From NCBI RefSeq assembly GCF_043555985.1, contig NZ_JBIGIC010000021.1, positions 14,026 to 78,025 on the forward strand: DNA of 64,000 nucleotides. The letters run 5' to 3'. The translations under genes and the position numbers were made by a program. Under the pieces are notes generated by a model. The model was not told the DNA's origin. It did no database searches and saw only the letters and a program-made list of their open reading frames with translations. This stretch comes from Pelomonas candidula (lineage in GTDB: Bacteria > Pseudomonadota > Gammaproteobacteria > Burkholderiales > Burkholderiaceae_C). This document shows positions 11,522 through 19,948 of the stretch, piece by piece; the first letter of the stretch is position 1, and each line of letters opens with the position of its first letter.

Positions 11522-12339
11522 CCGCGGTTCCCCGCCAGCGCCTCCCGCACCGCCGCCACCTGCCGGCGCGACACGGCCAGCCATTCGTCCACGTGCACGA
11601 TGCGCACGGCCCAGCTGTCGCCGCTGTCGGCGGACGCGCCATCGTCCAGCTCGCCAAAGTTGGTCGGAGCATGGCGCTCCAGTTCGCGCACGGCCCAGCG
11701 GGCCACCAGCGCGTTGCGGTGGATGCGCAGGAAGCGCTCGCCGTGGCGCTGTTCCAGGTCGGACAGCGCGCCGTCCATGACGTGGCTCTCGCTGGCCGTG
11801 CGCAGCGTCACGTACTTGAGCTCGGCCTTGAAGTACAGCACCTCCGAGACCGGCACGCGCTTGAGCCGGCCGCGGTCGGTGATGGTGATGAAGTCGGCCT
11901 CCGGCGCGGCCGGCGTGTCGGGCGGCAGCAGGGCTTGGGCGGCAGCGCGCTCGGCCAGCCGCTGAGCCACGCGGGCCAGCGCGGCCTGCAGGCGTTCGCG
12001 GCGCACAGGCTTGGTGAGGTAGTCGATGGCATCCAGCTCGAAGGCGCGCAGCGCGTGCATGGCGTGGGCCGTGACGAACACGATGAGCGGCACCCCATGC
12101 CCCGCGGCGGCGCGCTGGGCCAGGCTGTCGGCAAAGTCCAGGCCGTCGACGCCCGGCATCTGCACGTCCAGCAGCACGAGGTCGCACCCGTGATCGCGCA
12201 GCCAGGCCGCCGCCTGGGAGCCCGTGGCGGCCTCGGCGACGACCTCGCAGTGCGGCTCGGTGATGGCCTCGACGAGCCCCCGCAGGCGCAGCCTCGCAAG
12301 GGGTTCGTCATCGACGACGAGGATCTTCAACGTGATCAA
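11518..12339 (-). CDS. LytTR-family response regulator
   Basis: 273 aa. Receiver domain at 1-120 (ILVVDDEPLARLRLRGL, phosphoacceptor Asp in LVLLDVQMPGVDGLDF, Lys in DYLTKPVRRE) and a C-terminal LytTR DNA-binding domain at about 165-270 (ITITDRGRLKRVPVSEVLYF, KYVTLRT, FLRIHRNALVARWAV), as in AlgR/LytR. The start is taken as TTG at 12339, with GGAG 8 bases upstream and the usual short lead into ILVVDDEP; an ATG 26 codons further up would add an atypical tail. The probable cognate kinase (14352-15461) is on the same strand but separated by a gene on the other strand. Confidence 0.88.
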   Translation of the reverse strand: MITLKILVVDDEPLARLRLRGLVEAITEPHCEVVAEAATGSQAAAWLRDHGCDLVLLDVQMPGVDGLDFADSLAQRAAAGHGVPLIVFVTAHAMHALRAFELDAIDYLTKPVRRERLQAALARVAQRLAERAAAQALLPPDTPAAPEADFITITDRGRLKRVPVSEVLYFKAELKYVTLRTASESHVMDGALSDLEQRHGERFLRIHRNALVARWAVRELERHAPTNFGELDDGASADSGDSWAVRIVHVDEWLAVSRRQVAAVREALAGNRG

Positions 12340-12652
12340 CGCGGGGTCTCCATGCTGTGCGCGGGAATCGGGCGATGCCGAGCGAGGGCCGTTGAACGCT
12401 GCATTGCTGTCCATCCAAGCCTGCGGGAATCCTATCGTCGGACTGACGACGGGAGATCGGCCCCCGGTGGAGCGGGCCGGCAGCCGCGCCGACAGCTCCC
12501 CGCAAGCCCGACGTCGCCGAACCCGGCGACAGCGCCCCTCGCAGGCGCCTGTTGCGGCCTGAAGCGACCAGCGCCGACATCGACCCGTCATGCGCGCCCC
12601 TCACATTGACGGCGCCTCCCCTGCCCCTCCCAACATCTTCCGGAGACCCTGA
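12340..12652. other. Divergent promoter region, no gene seen
   Basis: 313 bases between the leftward LytTR gene and the rightward phosphoesterase gene. Open frames crossing it are extensions or shadows. It must hold the promoter of each gene unless the LytTR gene is read from the distant kinase promoter. No clear palindromic operator was found. Confidence 0.5.
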
Positions 12653-14326
12653 ATGAACAATCGCTTGACGCTCGCGGCCGCTGCCGCCCTGCTCGGCTGC
12701 GCCGGCCTGGCCCACGCCGAAGACGCCGACGCCAAAGTCCGCCATGTGCTGCTGATCAGCGTGGACGGCATGCATGCGCAGGACCTGGCGCGTTGCATGC
12801 GCGACCGCACCTGCCCGCACATCGCGGAGCTCGCCGAGCATGGCGTGACCTACACCGAGGCGACCACGCCCGGGCTGTCGGACTCCGTGCCCGGGCTGGC
12901 CGCGCTGGTGACCGGCGGCGGCCCCATCTCCACCGGCCTGTTCTACGACGACATCTACGACCGCACGCTCTACCCGGGCTGGGACACGACCTGCTCGTCC
13001 CAGCCGGGCGTCGAGGTATTCCTGCAGGAGCAGGTCGGCATCGACAACCTCAACGGCGGTCCGCTGCTGCACCTGGACGGCGGCGGCGACTTCAACCCGC
13101 AGCAGATCCCGCGCCGCAAGTTGGGTGCCGACTGCGTGCCGGTCTACCCGCACGACTTCATCAAGACGAACACCATCTTCGAGGTGGTCAAGAAGAACCT
13201 GCCGGGCTCGCACACGGCCTGGTCCGACAAGCACGCCTGGGGAACCGATTGGGTGAACGGCCCGTCCGGCAAGGGCGTGGATGACCTCGCCCGCACCGAG
13301 ATCAACTCCATCGACCCGGCGTCGGTCAGCGCCGGCAACCCGGGCGGCAGCGACTACACGCAGTCCTTCAGCGGCAATACCGCCACCGACCCGGCCTATC
13401 TGCACACCGAGGTCTTCGACAACATCCATCTGCGCAATGTCCTGAACCAGATCCACGGCAAGGACTCCACCGGCGCCAAGGCCGCGCCGGTGCCCACCAT
13501 CTTCGGCACCAACTTCCAGACGTTGAGCGTGGCCCAGAAAGCCCTGAACAGCGAGGGCGGTGGCTACGTCGACGCGGCCTTCACGCCCAACCAGCACGTG
13601 AGGGCGGCCGTCGCCTACATCGACGATGCCATCGGCCAGATCGCTTCGGCGCTGAAGGCGCAGCACCTGCGCAACCGCACGCTGTTCGTCCTCACCGCCA
13701 AGCACGGCCAGTCGCCGGCCGACTACTCGCGTCTGAAGAAGATCGGCGACCGCGTCTCGCCAACGCTGGGGGCGCTGGTCGGCGGGGGCACCGACCCGGT
13801 CACCGGCAACAACGCCGCCCTGGGTTCGGTCACCACCGACGACGTGGCCTTCATCTGGCTGGCCGACCAGAGCCAGCGCGACCTGGCCGTCCACCTGCTG
13901 CAGTCCAACACGACCTGCCCGCTGGTGGACCCGGTGAGCAAGCTGCGCGTCAGCGGCGACGGCATCTGCGCCGACAACGGCGGCGCCGTCATCGACCTGA
14001 GCAAGCAGCCGCACAAGTTCGGCAATCCGGCCGACGGGCGCACACCCGACATCATGGTGCAGCCCAACCCGGGCGTGATCTTCACCAAGAGCAAGTCCAA
14101 GGACATGGAGCACGGCGGCTTTGCGCCCGACGACGGCCACGTGGCACTGCTGGTGTCCCACCCCGGCCTGGAGCACAAGGTCGTCCGCGAGGCGGTGGGC
14201 ACCAAGCAGGTCGCGCCGACCATCGTCAAGGCCCTGGGCCTGAAGCCCACGCTGCTGGATGCCGTCCGCAAGGAAGGCACGGCCGTGTTGCCCGGTCTGT
14301 TCGAGGGCGGCCGGCTGGACGACTGA
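12653..14326 (+). CDS. Secreted alkaline-phosphatase-superfamily phosphoesterase/phosphodiesterase
   Basis: 557 aa with a signal peptide (1-22, LAAAAALLGCAGLAHA). The fold is that of type I phosphodiesterases/nucleotide pyrophosphatases: HVLLISVDGMH supplies the first metal Asp, ATTPGLSDSVPG the likely nucleophile Thr/Ser region, VAYIDDAIGQI the central Asp helix, LTAKHGQSP a metal His, and DMEHGGFAPDDGHVALLVSH the final metal ligands. Probably hydrolyses phosphate esters or diesters in the periplasm; the substrate is not evident. The ribosome site CCGGAG is well placed. It lies between, and opposite to, two genes that would normally form a two-component pair. Confidence 0.85.
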   Translation: MNNRLTLAAAAALLGCAGLAHAEDADAKVRHVLLISVDGMHAQDLARCMRDRTCPHIAELAEHGVTYTEATTPGLSDSVPGLAALVTGGGPISTGLFYDDIYDRTLYPGWDTTCSSQPGVEVFLQEQVGIDNLNGGPLLHLDGGGDFNPQQIPRRKLGADCVPVYPHDFIKTNTIFEVVKKNLPGSHTAWSDKHAWGTDWVNGPSGKGVDDLARTEINSIDPASVSAGNPGGSDYTQSFSGNTATDPAYLHTEVFDNIHLRNVLNQIHGKDSTGAKAAPVPTIFGTNFQTLSVAQKALNSEGGGYVDAAFTPNQHVRAAVAYIDDAIGQIASALKAQHLRNRTLFVLTAKHGQSPADYSRLKKIGDRVSPTLGALVGGGTDPVTGNNAALGSVTTDDVAFIWLADQSQRDLAVHLLQSNTTCPLVDPVSKLRVSGDGICADNGGAVIDLSKQPHKFGNPADGRTPDIMVQPNPGVIFTKSKSKDMEHGGFAPDDGHVALLVSHPGLEHKVVREAVGTKQVAPTIVKALGLKPTLLDAVRKEGTAVLPGLFEGGRLDD

Positions 14327-14351
14327 TCCGGCCAGAGCCTGCCGATGTGGC

Positions 14352-15461
14352 TCAGGCGGGCACCACGATGTGCACCGAGAAGCGCCCCTCGGCCGGCTCC
14401 ACCTCAAAGCGGGCCGCCACGTCGTGCATCAGGCGCAGGCGCTGGCGCACGTTGCGCAGCGCCAGCCCGTGGCCGCTGGTGCGGGCCGGCGCGCCAACAC
14501 TGTTGACGATGCGGATCTCGACCTCGCTGCCACGCCGCTGCGTCGTCACGCTCAGCTCGCCGCCTTCGTCGTTGGGCTCCACGCCGTGGCGTACCGCGTT
14601 CTCCACCAGCGGCTGCAGCAGCAACGGGGGCAGCTGGGTGTTGTCGGCCGCCGGGTCCAGGTGCCAGGTGACCCGCAGACGCTCGCCGAAGCGGATCTCC
14701 TCGATGGCCAGGTAGCGCCGCGCCAGCTCCACCTCCTCGGCCAGCGAGACGGAGGTGGTGGCGTCGGCCAGCGCGACGCGGAAAAGTTCGGCCAGGTCCT
14801 CCAGCACGCCTTCGGCGCGCGCCGGGTCCACCTGCACCAGCGCGATGGCGCTGTTCAGCGTGTTGAACAGGAAGTGCGGGCGGATGCGCGACTGCAGCTC
14901 CACGAGCTGGGCCAGCGCGTCAGCCGGGCGTTGCGTGTGCTCGCGCAGCTTGAGCCAGGCCAGCAGCATGGCCGCGCCACTGGCACCGGTGATGGCGACA
15001 CTGCCCCAGCGCCAGGGCGCGGCGGGCTCGTCGCTCGCGAGGTTGAGCATCGCAAAACCCAGCAGCGCCGTGACGGCCCCCAACGCCATCAGCGCGAACC
15101 ACTGGGCCGGCTCCGGCAAGCGCGGCCACAGCCGCTTGGCGGCACAGACGACCAGCAGCCACGACAGGGACGCGAACATCGTGACGACGGTGCCGTTCGC
15201 CACCAGCGTGATCCACTGCGCGCCGTCGCGGGCGACCAGCGCGGCGCCCAGCGCCAGCAGCAGATGCACACCCAGCACGGCACGCAGCACCAGGCCGACG
15301 TGGCAGACATCGAAGGCGCGGGTCGGGTCCAGCAGCGGTGCGGAATTGAGCTGCGGCAGCTCCGTCGCCGGGAAGCCCAGCCACTGGCTGACCTGCAGGG
15401 AGTCCTGCCAGGCGCTGTGTCTCGGCTCGGGCGGGCGACGCTTGAAGAGGGACAGGGGCAT
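14352..15461 (-). CDS. LytS/YpdA-type sensor histidine kinase (His_kinase family)
   Basis: 369 aa. Four hydrophobic segments at about 70-205 (VGLVLRAVLGVHLLLALGAA, GTVVTMFASLSWLLVVCAA, WFALMALGAVTALLGFAML, GASGAAMLLAWL) are followed by the His_kinase signature with phospho-His in IRPHFLFNTLNSA, then an ATPase domain with LLLQPLVENAVRHG and HGLALRNVRQRL. This family pairs with LytTR regulators, so the gene at 11518-12339 is the likely partner. The start at 15461 is the first ATG giving a normal N-terminus; an in-frame extension to 15611 would overlap argH on the other strand. No strong ribosome site is visible. Confidence 0.86.
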   Translation of the reverse strand: MPLSLFKRRPPEPRHSAWQDSLQVSQWLGFPATELPQLNSAPLLDPTRAFDVCHVGLVLRAVLGVHLLLALGAALVARDGAQWITLVANGTVVTMFASLSWLLVVCAAKRLWPRLPEPAQWFALMALGAVTALLGFAMLNLASDEPAAPWRWGSVAITGASGAAMLLAWLKLREHTQRPADALAQLVELQSRIRPHFLFNTLNSAIALVQVDPARAEGVLEDLAELFRVALADATTSVSLAEEVELARRYLAIEEIRFGERLRVTWHLDPAADNTQLPPLLLQPLVENAVRHGVEPNDEGGELSVTTQRRGSEVEIRIVNSVGAPARTSGHGLALRNVRQRLRLMHDVAARFEVEPAEGRFSVHIVVPA

Positions 15462-15522
15462 GGGCGGGAGTAGCGGCGTTCGATAATGCCGGGCTGCGCG
15501 CGATTGTGCGCGTGGAATTTCG

Positions 15523-16932
15523 ATGCCCCGTCCCATGTCTGACAACCAACTCGCCAACAAGTCCCAAGCCTGGTCCGCCCTGTTCTCCGAGCCGATGAGC
15601 GATCTCGTCAAGCGCTACACGGCCAGCGTGGGCTTCGACAAGCGCCTGTGGCGGGCCGACATCACGGGCAGCCTGGCCCACGCGGAGATGCTGGCTGCGC
15701 AGGGCATCCTCAGCGCCGAGGATCACGCCGCCATCCAGCGTGGCCTGAACGAGATCGCCGCGGAGATCGAGGCCGGCCAGTTCGAGTGGAAGCTGGACCT
15801 GGAAGACGTGCACCTGAACATCGAGGCCCGCCTGACCGAGCGCGTGGGCATCGCCGGCAAGCGCCTGCACACGGGCCGCAGCCGCAACGACCAGGTCGCC
15901 ACCGACGTGCGCCTGTGGCTGCGCGGCGAGATCGACGAGATCGGCGAGTTGCTCAAGGCGCTGCAGCGCGTCATGGTCGAGAAGGCCGCCGAGCATGCCG
16001 ACGTCATCCTGCCCGGCTTCACGCACCTGCAGGTCGCGCAGCCGGTCAGCTTCGGCCACCACCTGCTGGCCTACGTGGAGATGTTCGCCCGCGATGCCGA
16101 GCGCCTGCTGGACACCCGCAAGCGCGTCAACCGCCTGCCGCTGGGCGCCGCGGCCCTCGCCGGCACCAGCTACCCGCTGGACCGCGAGCGCGTCGCGAAG
16201 ACGCTGGGCATGGAAGCCTGCGCGCAGAACAGCCTCGATGCGGTGAGCGACCGCGACTTCGCCATCGAGTTCACGTCCGCCGCCACGCTGGTGATGCTGC
16301 ACATCTCGCGGCTGAGCGAAGAGCTGATCCTGTGGATGAGCCAGAACTTCGGCTTCATCGCACTGCCCGATGCCTTCTGCACGGGCTCGTCGATCATGCC
16401 GCAGAAGAAGAACCCCGACGTGCCCGAGCTGGCACGCGGCAAGACGGGTCGCGTCGTCGGCCATCTCGTCGGCCTGGTCACGCTGATGAAGGGCCAGCCG
16501 CTGGCCTACAACAAGGACAACCAGGAGGACAAGGAACCCTTGTTCGACACGGTCGACACCTTGAAGGACACGCTGCGCATCTTTGCCGACATGCTGGCCG
16601 GCCTGACCGTCAAGCCCGAGGCCATGCGCGCCGCCGCGCTGAAGGGCCACGCGACGGCGACGGACCTGGCCGACTACCTCGTCAAGAAGGGCCTGCCCTT
16701 CCGCGACGCGCACGAGGTCGTCGCCCACGCCGTGAAGACGGCGACGACGAAGGGCGTGGACCTGGCCGCACTGTCGCTGGACGAACTGAAGGCCTTCGAC
16801 GCCCGCGTCGAGGCCGACGTGTTCGACGTGCTTTCGCTGGAAGGTTCTCTCAACGCCCGCAACGTGCTGGGCGGTACGGCGCCGGCCCAGGTGCGCGCCC
16901 AGGTGGCCCGCCACCGCGCCCGCCTGGCTTGA
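15523..16932 (+). CDS. argH: Argininosuccinate lyase
   Basis: Last step of arginine biosynthesis: argininosuccinate gives arginine + fumarate, in the cytoplasm. 469 aa, normal length. The fumarase/aspartase superfamily signature GSSIMPQKKNPD is at about residue 288 with the catalytic Ser; HTGRSRNDQVATD binds substrate and GFTHLQVAQP carries the catalytic His. A second ATG four codons in (MSDNQLANK) matches relatives equally well, so the start may be 15535. Monocistronic; the gene diverges from the histidine kinase. Confidence 0.97.
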   Translation: MPRPMSDNQLANKSQAWSALFSEPMSDLVKRYTASVGFDKRLWRADITGSLAHAEMLAAQGILSAEDHAAIQRGLNEIAAEIEAGQFEWKLDLEDVHLNIEARLTERVGIAGKRLHTGRSRNDQVATDVRLWLRGEIDEIGELLKALQRVMVEKAAEHADVILPGFTHLQVAQPVSFGHHLLAYVEMFARDAERLLDTRKRVNRLPLGAAALAGTSYPLDRERVAKTLGMEACAQNSLDAVSDRDFAIEFTSAATLVMLHISRLSEELILWMSQNFGFIALPDAFCTGSSIMPQKKNPDVPELARGKTGRVVGHLVGLVTLMKGQPLAYNKDNQEDKEPLFDTVDTLKDTLRIFADMLAGLTVKPEAMRAAALKGHATATDLADYLVKKGLPFRDAHEVVAHAVKTATTKGVDLAALSLDELKAFDARVEADVFDVLSLEGSLNARNVLGGTAPAQVRAQVARHRARLA

Positions 16933-16977
16933 GCTGGCTCAACGACATCCACCGACCCGCTGCCTAGCATCCGTCAG

Positions 16978-17454
16978 ATGAGCACCCTTGCCTGGACCGA
17001 CAACCTCGTCCTCAACCAGCCCACGCTGGACACCACCCATCAGGAGTTCATCGAGCTGCTGAACGCATTCGGCGATGCGCTGGACGCCAGGATCGACGCC
17101 CTGCCCGCCTACCACGCGCTGCTGGCCCACACCGAGGCCCACTTCGCGATGGAGGAGGACTGGATGGCGCGCTGCGGCTTCGAGCCGCAGAACTGCCACG
17201 CCAGCCAGCACGCGATGGTGCTGAACGTGATGCGCGAGGCGCTGCGCTACGCGAACGAACTGAACGACCGCGAGCCGCTGTCCATCCTGCGCACGGAGCT
17301 GGCGGGCTGGTTCCCGCAGCACGCCGAGATGATGGATGCAGCGCTGGTCTACACGATGGAGCAGCGCGGCTTCGACCCGGTGACAGGCGAGTGCAGCAAG
17401 GCGGCCACCGAAGGCGCCGCGCACAGCTGTGAGTCGGGCAGTTGCGGCAGCTAG
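16978..17454 (+). CDS. Bacteriohemerythrin
   Basis: 158 aa oxygen-binding diiron four-helix protein. Iron ligands are recognisable: HQEF, HTEAHFAMEEDWM (HxxxE type), HASQHAMVL, and HAEMMD. A Cys-containing tail (HSCESGSCGS) follows the domain and is not part of the core fold; it could bind metal or form a disulphide. It follows argH after 45 bases on the same strand and may be co-transcribed. Probable roles by family are oxygen storage, delivery or sensing. Confidence 0.9.
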   Translation: MSTLAWTDNLVLNQPTLDTTHQEFIELLNAFGDALDARIDALPAYHALLAHTEAHFAMEEDWMARCGFEPQNCHASQHAMVLNVMREALRYANELNDREPLSILRTELAGWFPQHAEMMDAALVYTMEQRGFDPVTGECSKAATEGAAHSCESGSCGS

Positions 17455-17469
17455 CTTTTGTACGAACGG

Positions 17470-17910
17470 CTAGATCGAAGCTTGTGCAACTAGCTGAGCC
17501 AATTCGTCGAGATCACTGTTATCCCACCCGCGGGCACGGCACTCGTGCACAGCAGCCGCGCCAGCAACTGCAACTGATGCAAACAGGGCAGAAAAGGCGA
17601 CGTCTTTCTCGGTCAAGCCGCCTGCCCGCTTGAATGTGATTCGCGCAGTTTGGCCGTCAATCAGCCTGACAGTGAATCTGTAAGGCCCGTCCATGAAGAA
17701 CGCTTCGCACTCGCTCGCCTGGCCGCGAACAAGTGACAGGAGTCCTTTCAGCCACCACGCAAGGACGATCACCGGGAAGTCGTTCCAACGAGCATCGGGA
17801 AACTGATCATCCCCGCACTGCAAATGGATCGCCCCGGTGATATTTGCACCGGGTTTCGATGCTGAAAAGCTGCCTGTATCGATGACAACCTCGGCCACTG
17901 GGACGTCCAT
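17470..17910 (-). CDS. Hypothetical protein
   Basis: 146 aa, not recognised. The sequence looks like a real folded protein: beta-strand-like segments (EVVIDTGSFSAS, ANITGAIHLQC, YRFTVRLIDGQTARITFKR), a hydrophobic helix (FPVIVLAWWLKGLLSLV) and an Ala-rich C-terminal helix. The DNA is less GC-rich than the genes on either side, suggesting later acquisition. It is convergent with hemerythrin and lies just downstream of the M3 peptidase gene on the same strand (18 bases), possibly in its transcript. Confidence 0.65.
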   Translation of the reverse strand: MDVPVAEVVIDTGSFSASKPGANITGAIHLQCGDDQFPDARWNDFPVIVLAWWLKGLLSLVRGQASECEAFFMDGPYRFTVRLIDGQTARITFKRAGGLTEKDVAFSALFASVAVAGAAAVHECRARGWDNSDLDELAQLVAQASI

Positions 17911-17928
17911 TGCTTTCTAGCGCTCGGC

Positions 17929-19902
17929 TTATTTCTTCAGGTACTCGAAGAACGCCTGCGAGTTGGACTCGCGCCCCAGGAAGTCCTTGACCAGCTCGGG
18001 TGCCGGCTTCTGCGCGCCCTGGCCCAGCACCAGCTCGCGGTAGCGCTTTCCGACCTCGGGGCTGAGCTTGTCGGCCGCAAACGCCGTACGCAGGTCCATT
18101 GCCACGACCAGGCTCCACAGGTAGCCGTAGTAGCCCGCGCCATAGCCGCCGGCGATGTGGGCGAAGCCGGCCGGGAACATCGTGCCCGGCACATAGCCCA
18201 GCGGCGTGGCGCCTTCCATCCTGGCCCACAGCGGCAGCGGCTCGGGCCTGGCTTGCTGGTGCAGCGTCAGGTCATAGCTCGCGTACAGGTGCTGGCGGCC
18301 GAACTGCATGCCCTTGCCGTAGTGCTTGGCGGCCTGGGCCTGCTCCACCATCGCGTCGGGCACGGGCTTGCAGGTCGGGCAGACGTCCTGCATCAGCTTG
18401 AGCACGTTCTTGTCGTAGACCCAGTCCTCCAGCATCTGCGACGGTGCCTCGACGAAGTCGTGCATGACGGTCGTGCCCGCCGCGCCCGCATAGCGGGTCT
18501 TGGAGAGGTTCACGTGCACCGCGTGGCCAAGCTCGTGCAGCAGCGTCTCCACCTCGTCCAGCGACAGGCCGTTGCGGTCGAAGTTGACGACCAGCGCCGC
18601 CGCTGGCGTGCGGTTCAGGCGCGTGGCACTGCCGCGCAGCGGCCACACGGCAGCGTGGTTGTACTTGCCGTCGCGCGGGTAGAGGTCGACGTAGAGCTGC
18701 GCGAGGGGCTGGCCCGAGGCGACGTCGCTGACGACATAGGTCTGCGCCTCCCCGTGCCACAGCTTGTTGTCGATGCGGGTGTACTTCACGCCCATCATCT
18801 TCTCGATGACATGCAGCGCGAACTCCAGGCTGGCCTGCGGCGGGAAGTAGGGGCGGAAGGCGTCCTGGTCGACGCTGTACTTCTGCAGCTTGACGCGCTC
18901 GCTGTAGAACGTCGCGTCCCAGCGCTCGACCCGGGTCTCGTCGACGGCCGTGCCCAGGTGCTGGGCTTTGGCGGCGCGCAGCTCCTGCAGCTCGGCCTTC
19001 TCGCGGGCGTTGACGGCACCGGTCACCGAGTCGAGGAAGCGCATCGCGTTGGCGCTGTTCTTCGCCATCTGGCGGCGCAGGTTGAAGTCGACGTAGTTGT
19101 CGTAGCCGAACAGCTTGGCGTACTCGCCGCGCAGCGTGACGATCTGGGCCAGCAGGTCCAGGTTGGCCTGGCCGCCCTCGTTGGTCTTGGCCAGCCACAT
19201 GCGCTGGCGAGCCTCGCCACTCTCGGCGCTGCGCATGACGGGCACGTAGCTCGGGTAGTCCACGCCCAGCAGGATGCGGCCCTGGTCGTCGCGCTTGGCC
19301 CTCTCCCACACGGAGGCGGGCACGCCCTTGAGCTCGGCCTCGGTGAAGGCGACGCGGGTGCCGGCGTCGCGCAGGTTCTTGCCGAACTGCTGGTCCAGCT
19401 CGCTCAGCTTGTCCAGGATCTGCTTGGCACGCTCACGCTTGGCCTTGGGCAGCGCCACGCCGCTGTCCTCGAACTGGCCGGACGACAGGCGCACGAACTC
19501 GGCGTCGATACCGTCCTTCTTCGGTGCCTGCTGCAGCGCACGGTAGATCTTCTCGTTCTGGCCGAAGCTGGAACCGAAGTCGGCCCAGCGCAGCGAGCAG
19601 GCCTGGGCAGCGTCGCGGATGGCCTTGTCGGGGTGGACGTTGAGGACGAAATCGTTGGGCGCCTGGTGGTCTTCGAGGTAGACGGTCAGGTCGTCCAGCG
19701 CGGCCAGCCAGCCGGCGTCGACCTTGCGCTTCTCAAGCTGCGTAACGAGCTTGCCCGCGCCCTTGAGGCCGGCGTCGCAGCGGGTCTGCACGTCCTTCAC
19801 CGAGGCGTAGGTCGGGAAGTTGGGCGCGGGCAGCTTGGGTTGGGCCTGGGCGGCCACTGCGGTCAGCAGCAGCGCGGCCAGCGTGATCTGGGCGGGTTTC
19901 AT
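17929..19902 (-). CDS. Secreted M3-family oligopeptidase
   Basis: 657 aa thimet-oligopeptidase-type zinc metallopeptidase with an N-terminal signal peptide (1-20, LAALLLTAVAAQAQ), so probably periplasmic, unlike cytoplasmic PrlC. Zinc motif HELGHAVH begins at H456; the third ligand is in DFVEAPSQMLEDW. C-terminal M3 features include FAHIAGGYGAGYYGYLWS, which supplies substrate-binding Tyr/His. AAGGAGA is well placed before the ATG. It probably degrades short peptides in the periplasm. Confidence 0.93.
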   Translation of the reverse strand: MKPAQITLAALLLTAVAAQAQPKLPAPNFPTYASVKDVQTRCDAGLKGAGKLVTQLEKRKVDAGWLAALDDLTVYLEDHQAPNDFVLNVHPDKAIRDAAQACSLRWADFGSSFGQNEKIYRALQQAPKKDGIDAEFVRLSSGQFEDSGVALPKAKRERAKQILDKLSELDQQFGKNLRDAGTRVAFTEAELKGVPASVWERAKRDDQGRILLGVDYPSYVPVMRSAESGEARQRMWLAKTNEGGQANLDLLAQIVTLRGEYAKLFGYDNYVDFNLRRQMAKNSANAMRFLDSVTGAVNAREKAELQELRAAKAQHLGTAVDETRVERWDATFYSERVKLQKYSVDQDAFRPYFPPQASLEFALHVIEKMMGVKYTRIDNKLWHGEAQTYVVSDVASGQPLAQLYVDLYPRDGKYNHAAVWPLRGSATRLNRTPAAALVVNFDRNGLSLDEVETLLHELGHAVHVNLSKTRYAGAAGTTVMHDFVEAPSQMLEDWVYDKNVLKLMQDVCPTCKPVPDAMVEQAQAAKHYGKGMQFGRQHLYASYDLTLHQQARPEPLPLWARMEGATPLGYVPGTMFPAGFAHIAGGYGAGYYGYLWSLVVAMDLRTAFAADKLSPEVGKRYRELVLGQGAQKPAPELVKDFLGRESNSQAFFEYLKK

Positions 19903-19948
19903 CAGGGTCTCCTTGTGGGAGCCCAGGATTCTGATGGGACCGGGGCGC

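Noticed and set aside
14920..16914. 664-codon frame on the minus strand opposite argH
   Set aside because: argH is certain on the other strand; this frame is a codon-bias artefact that joins onto the kinase gene's shadow.
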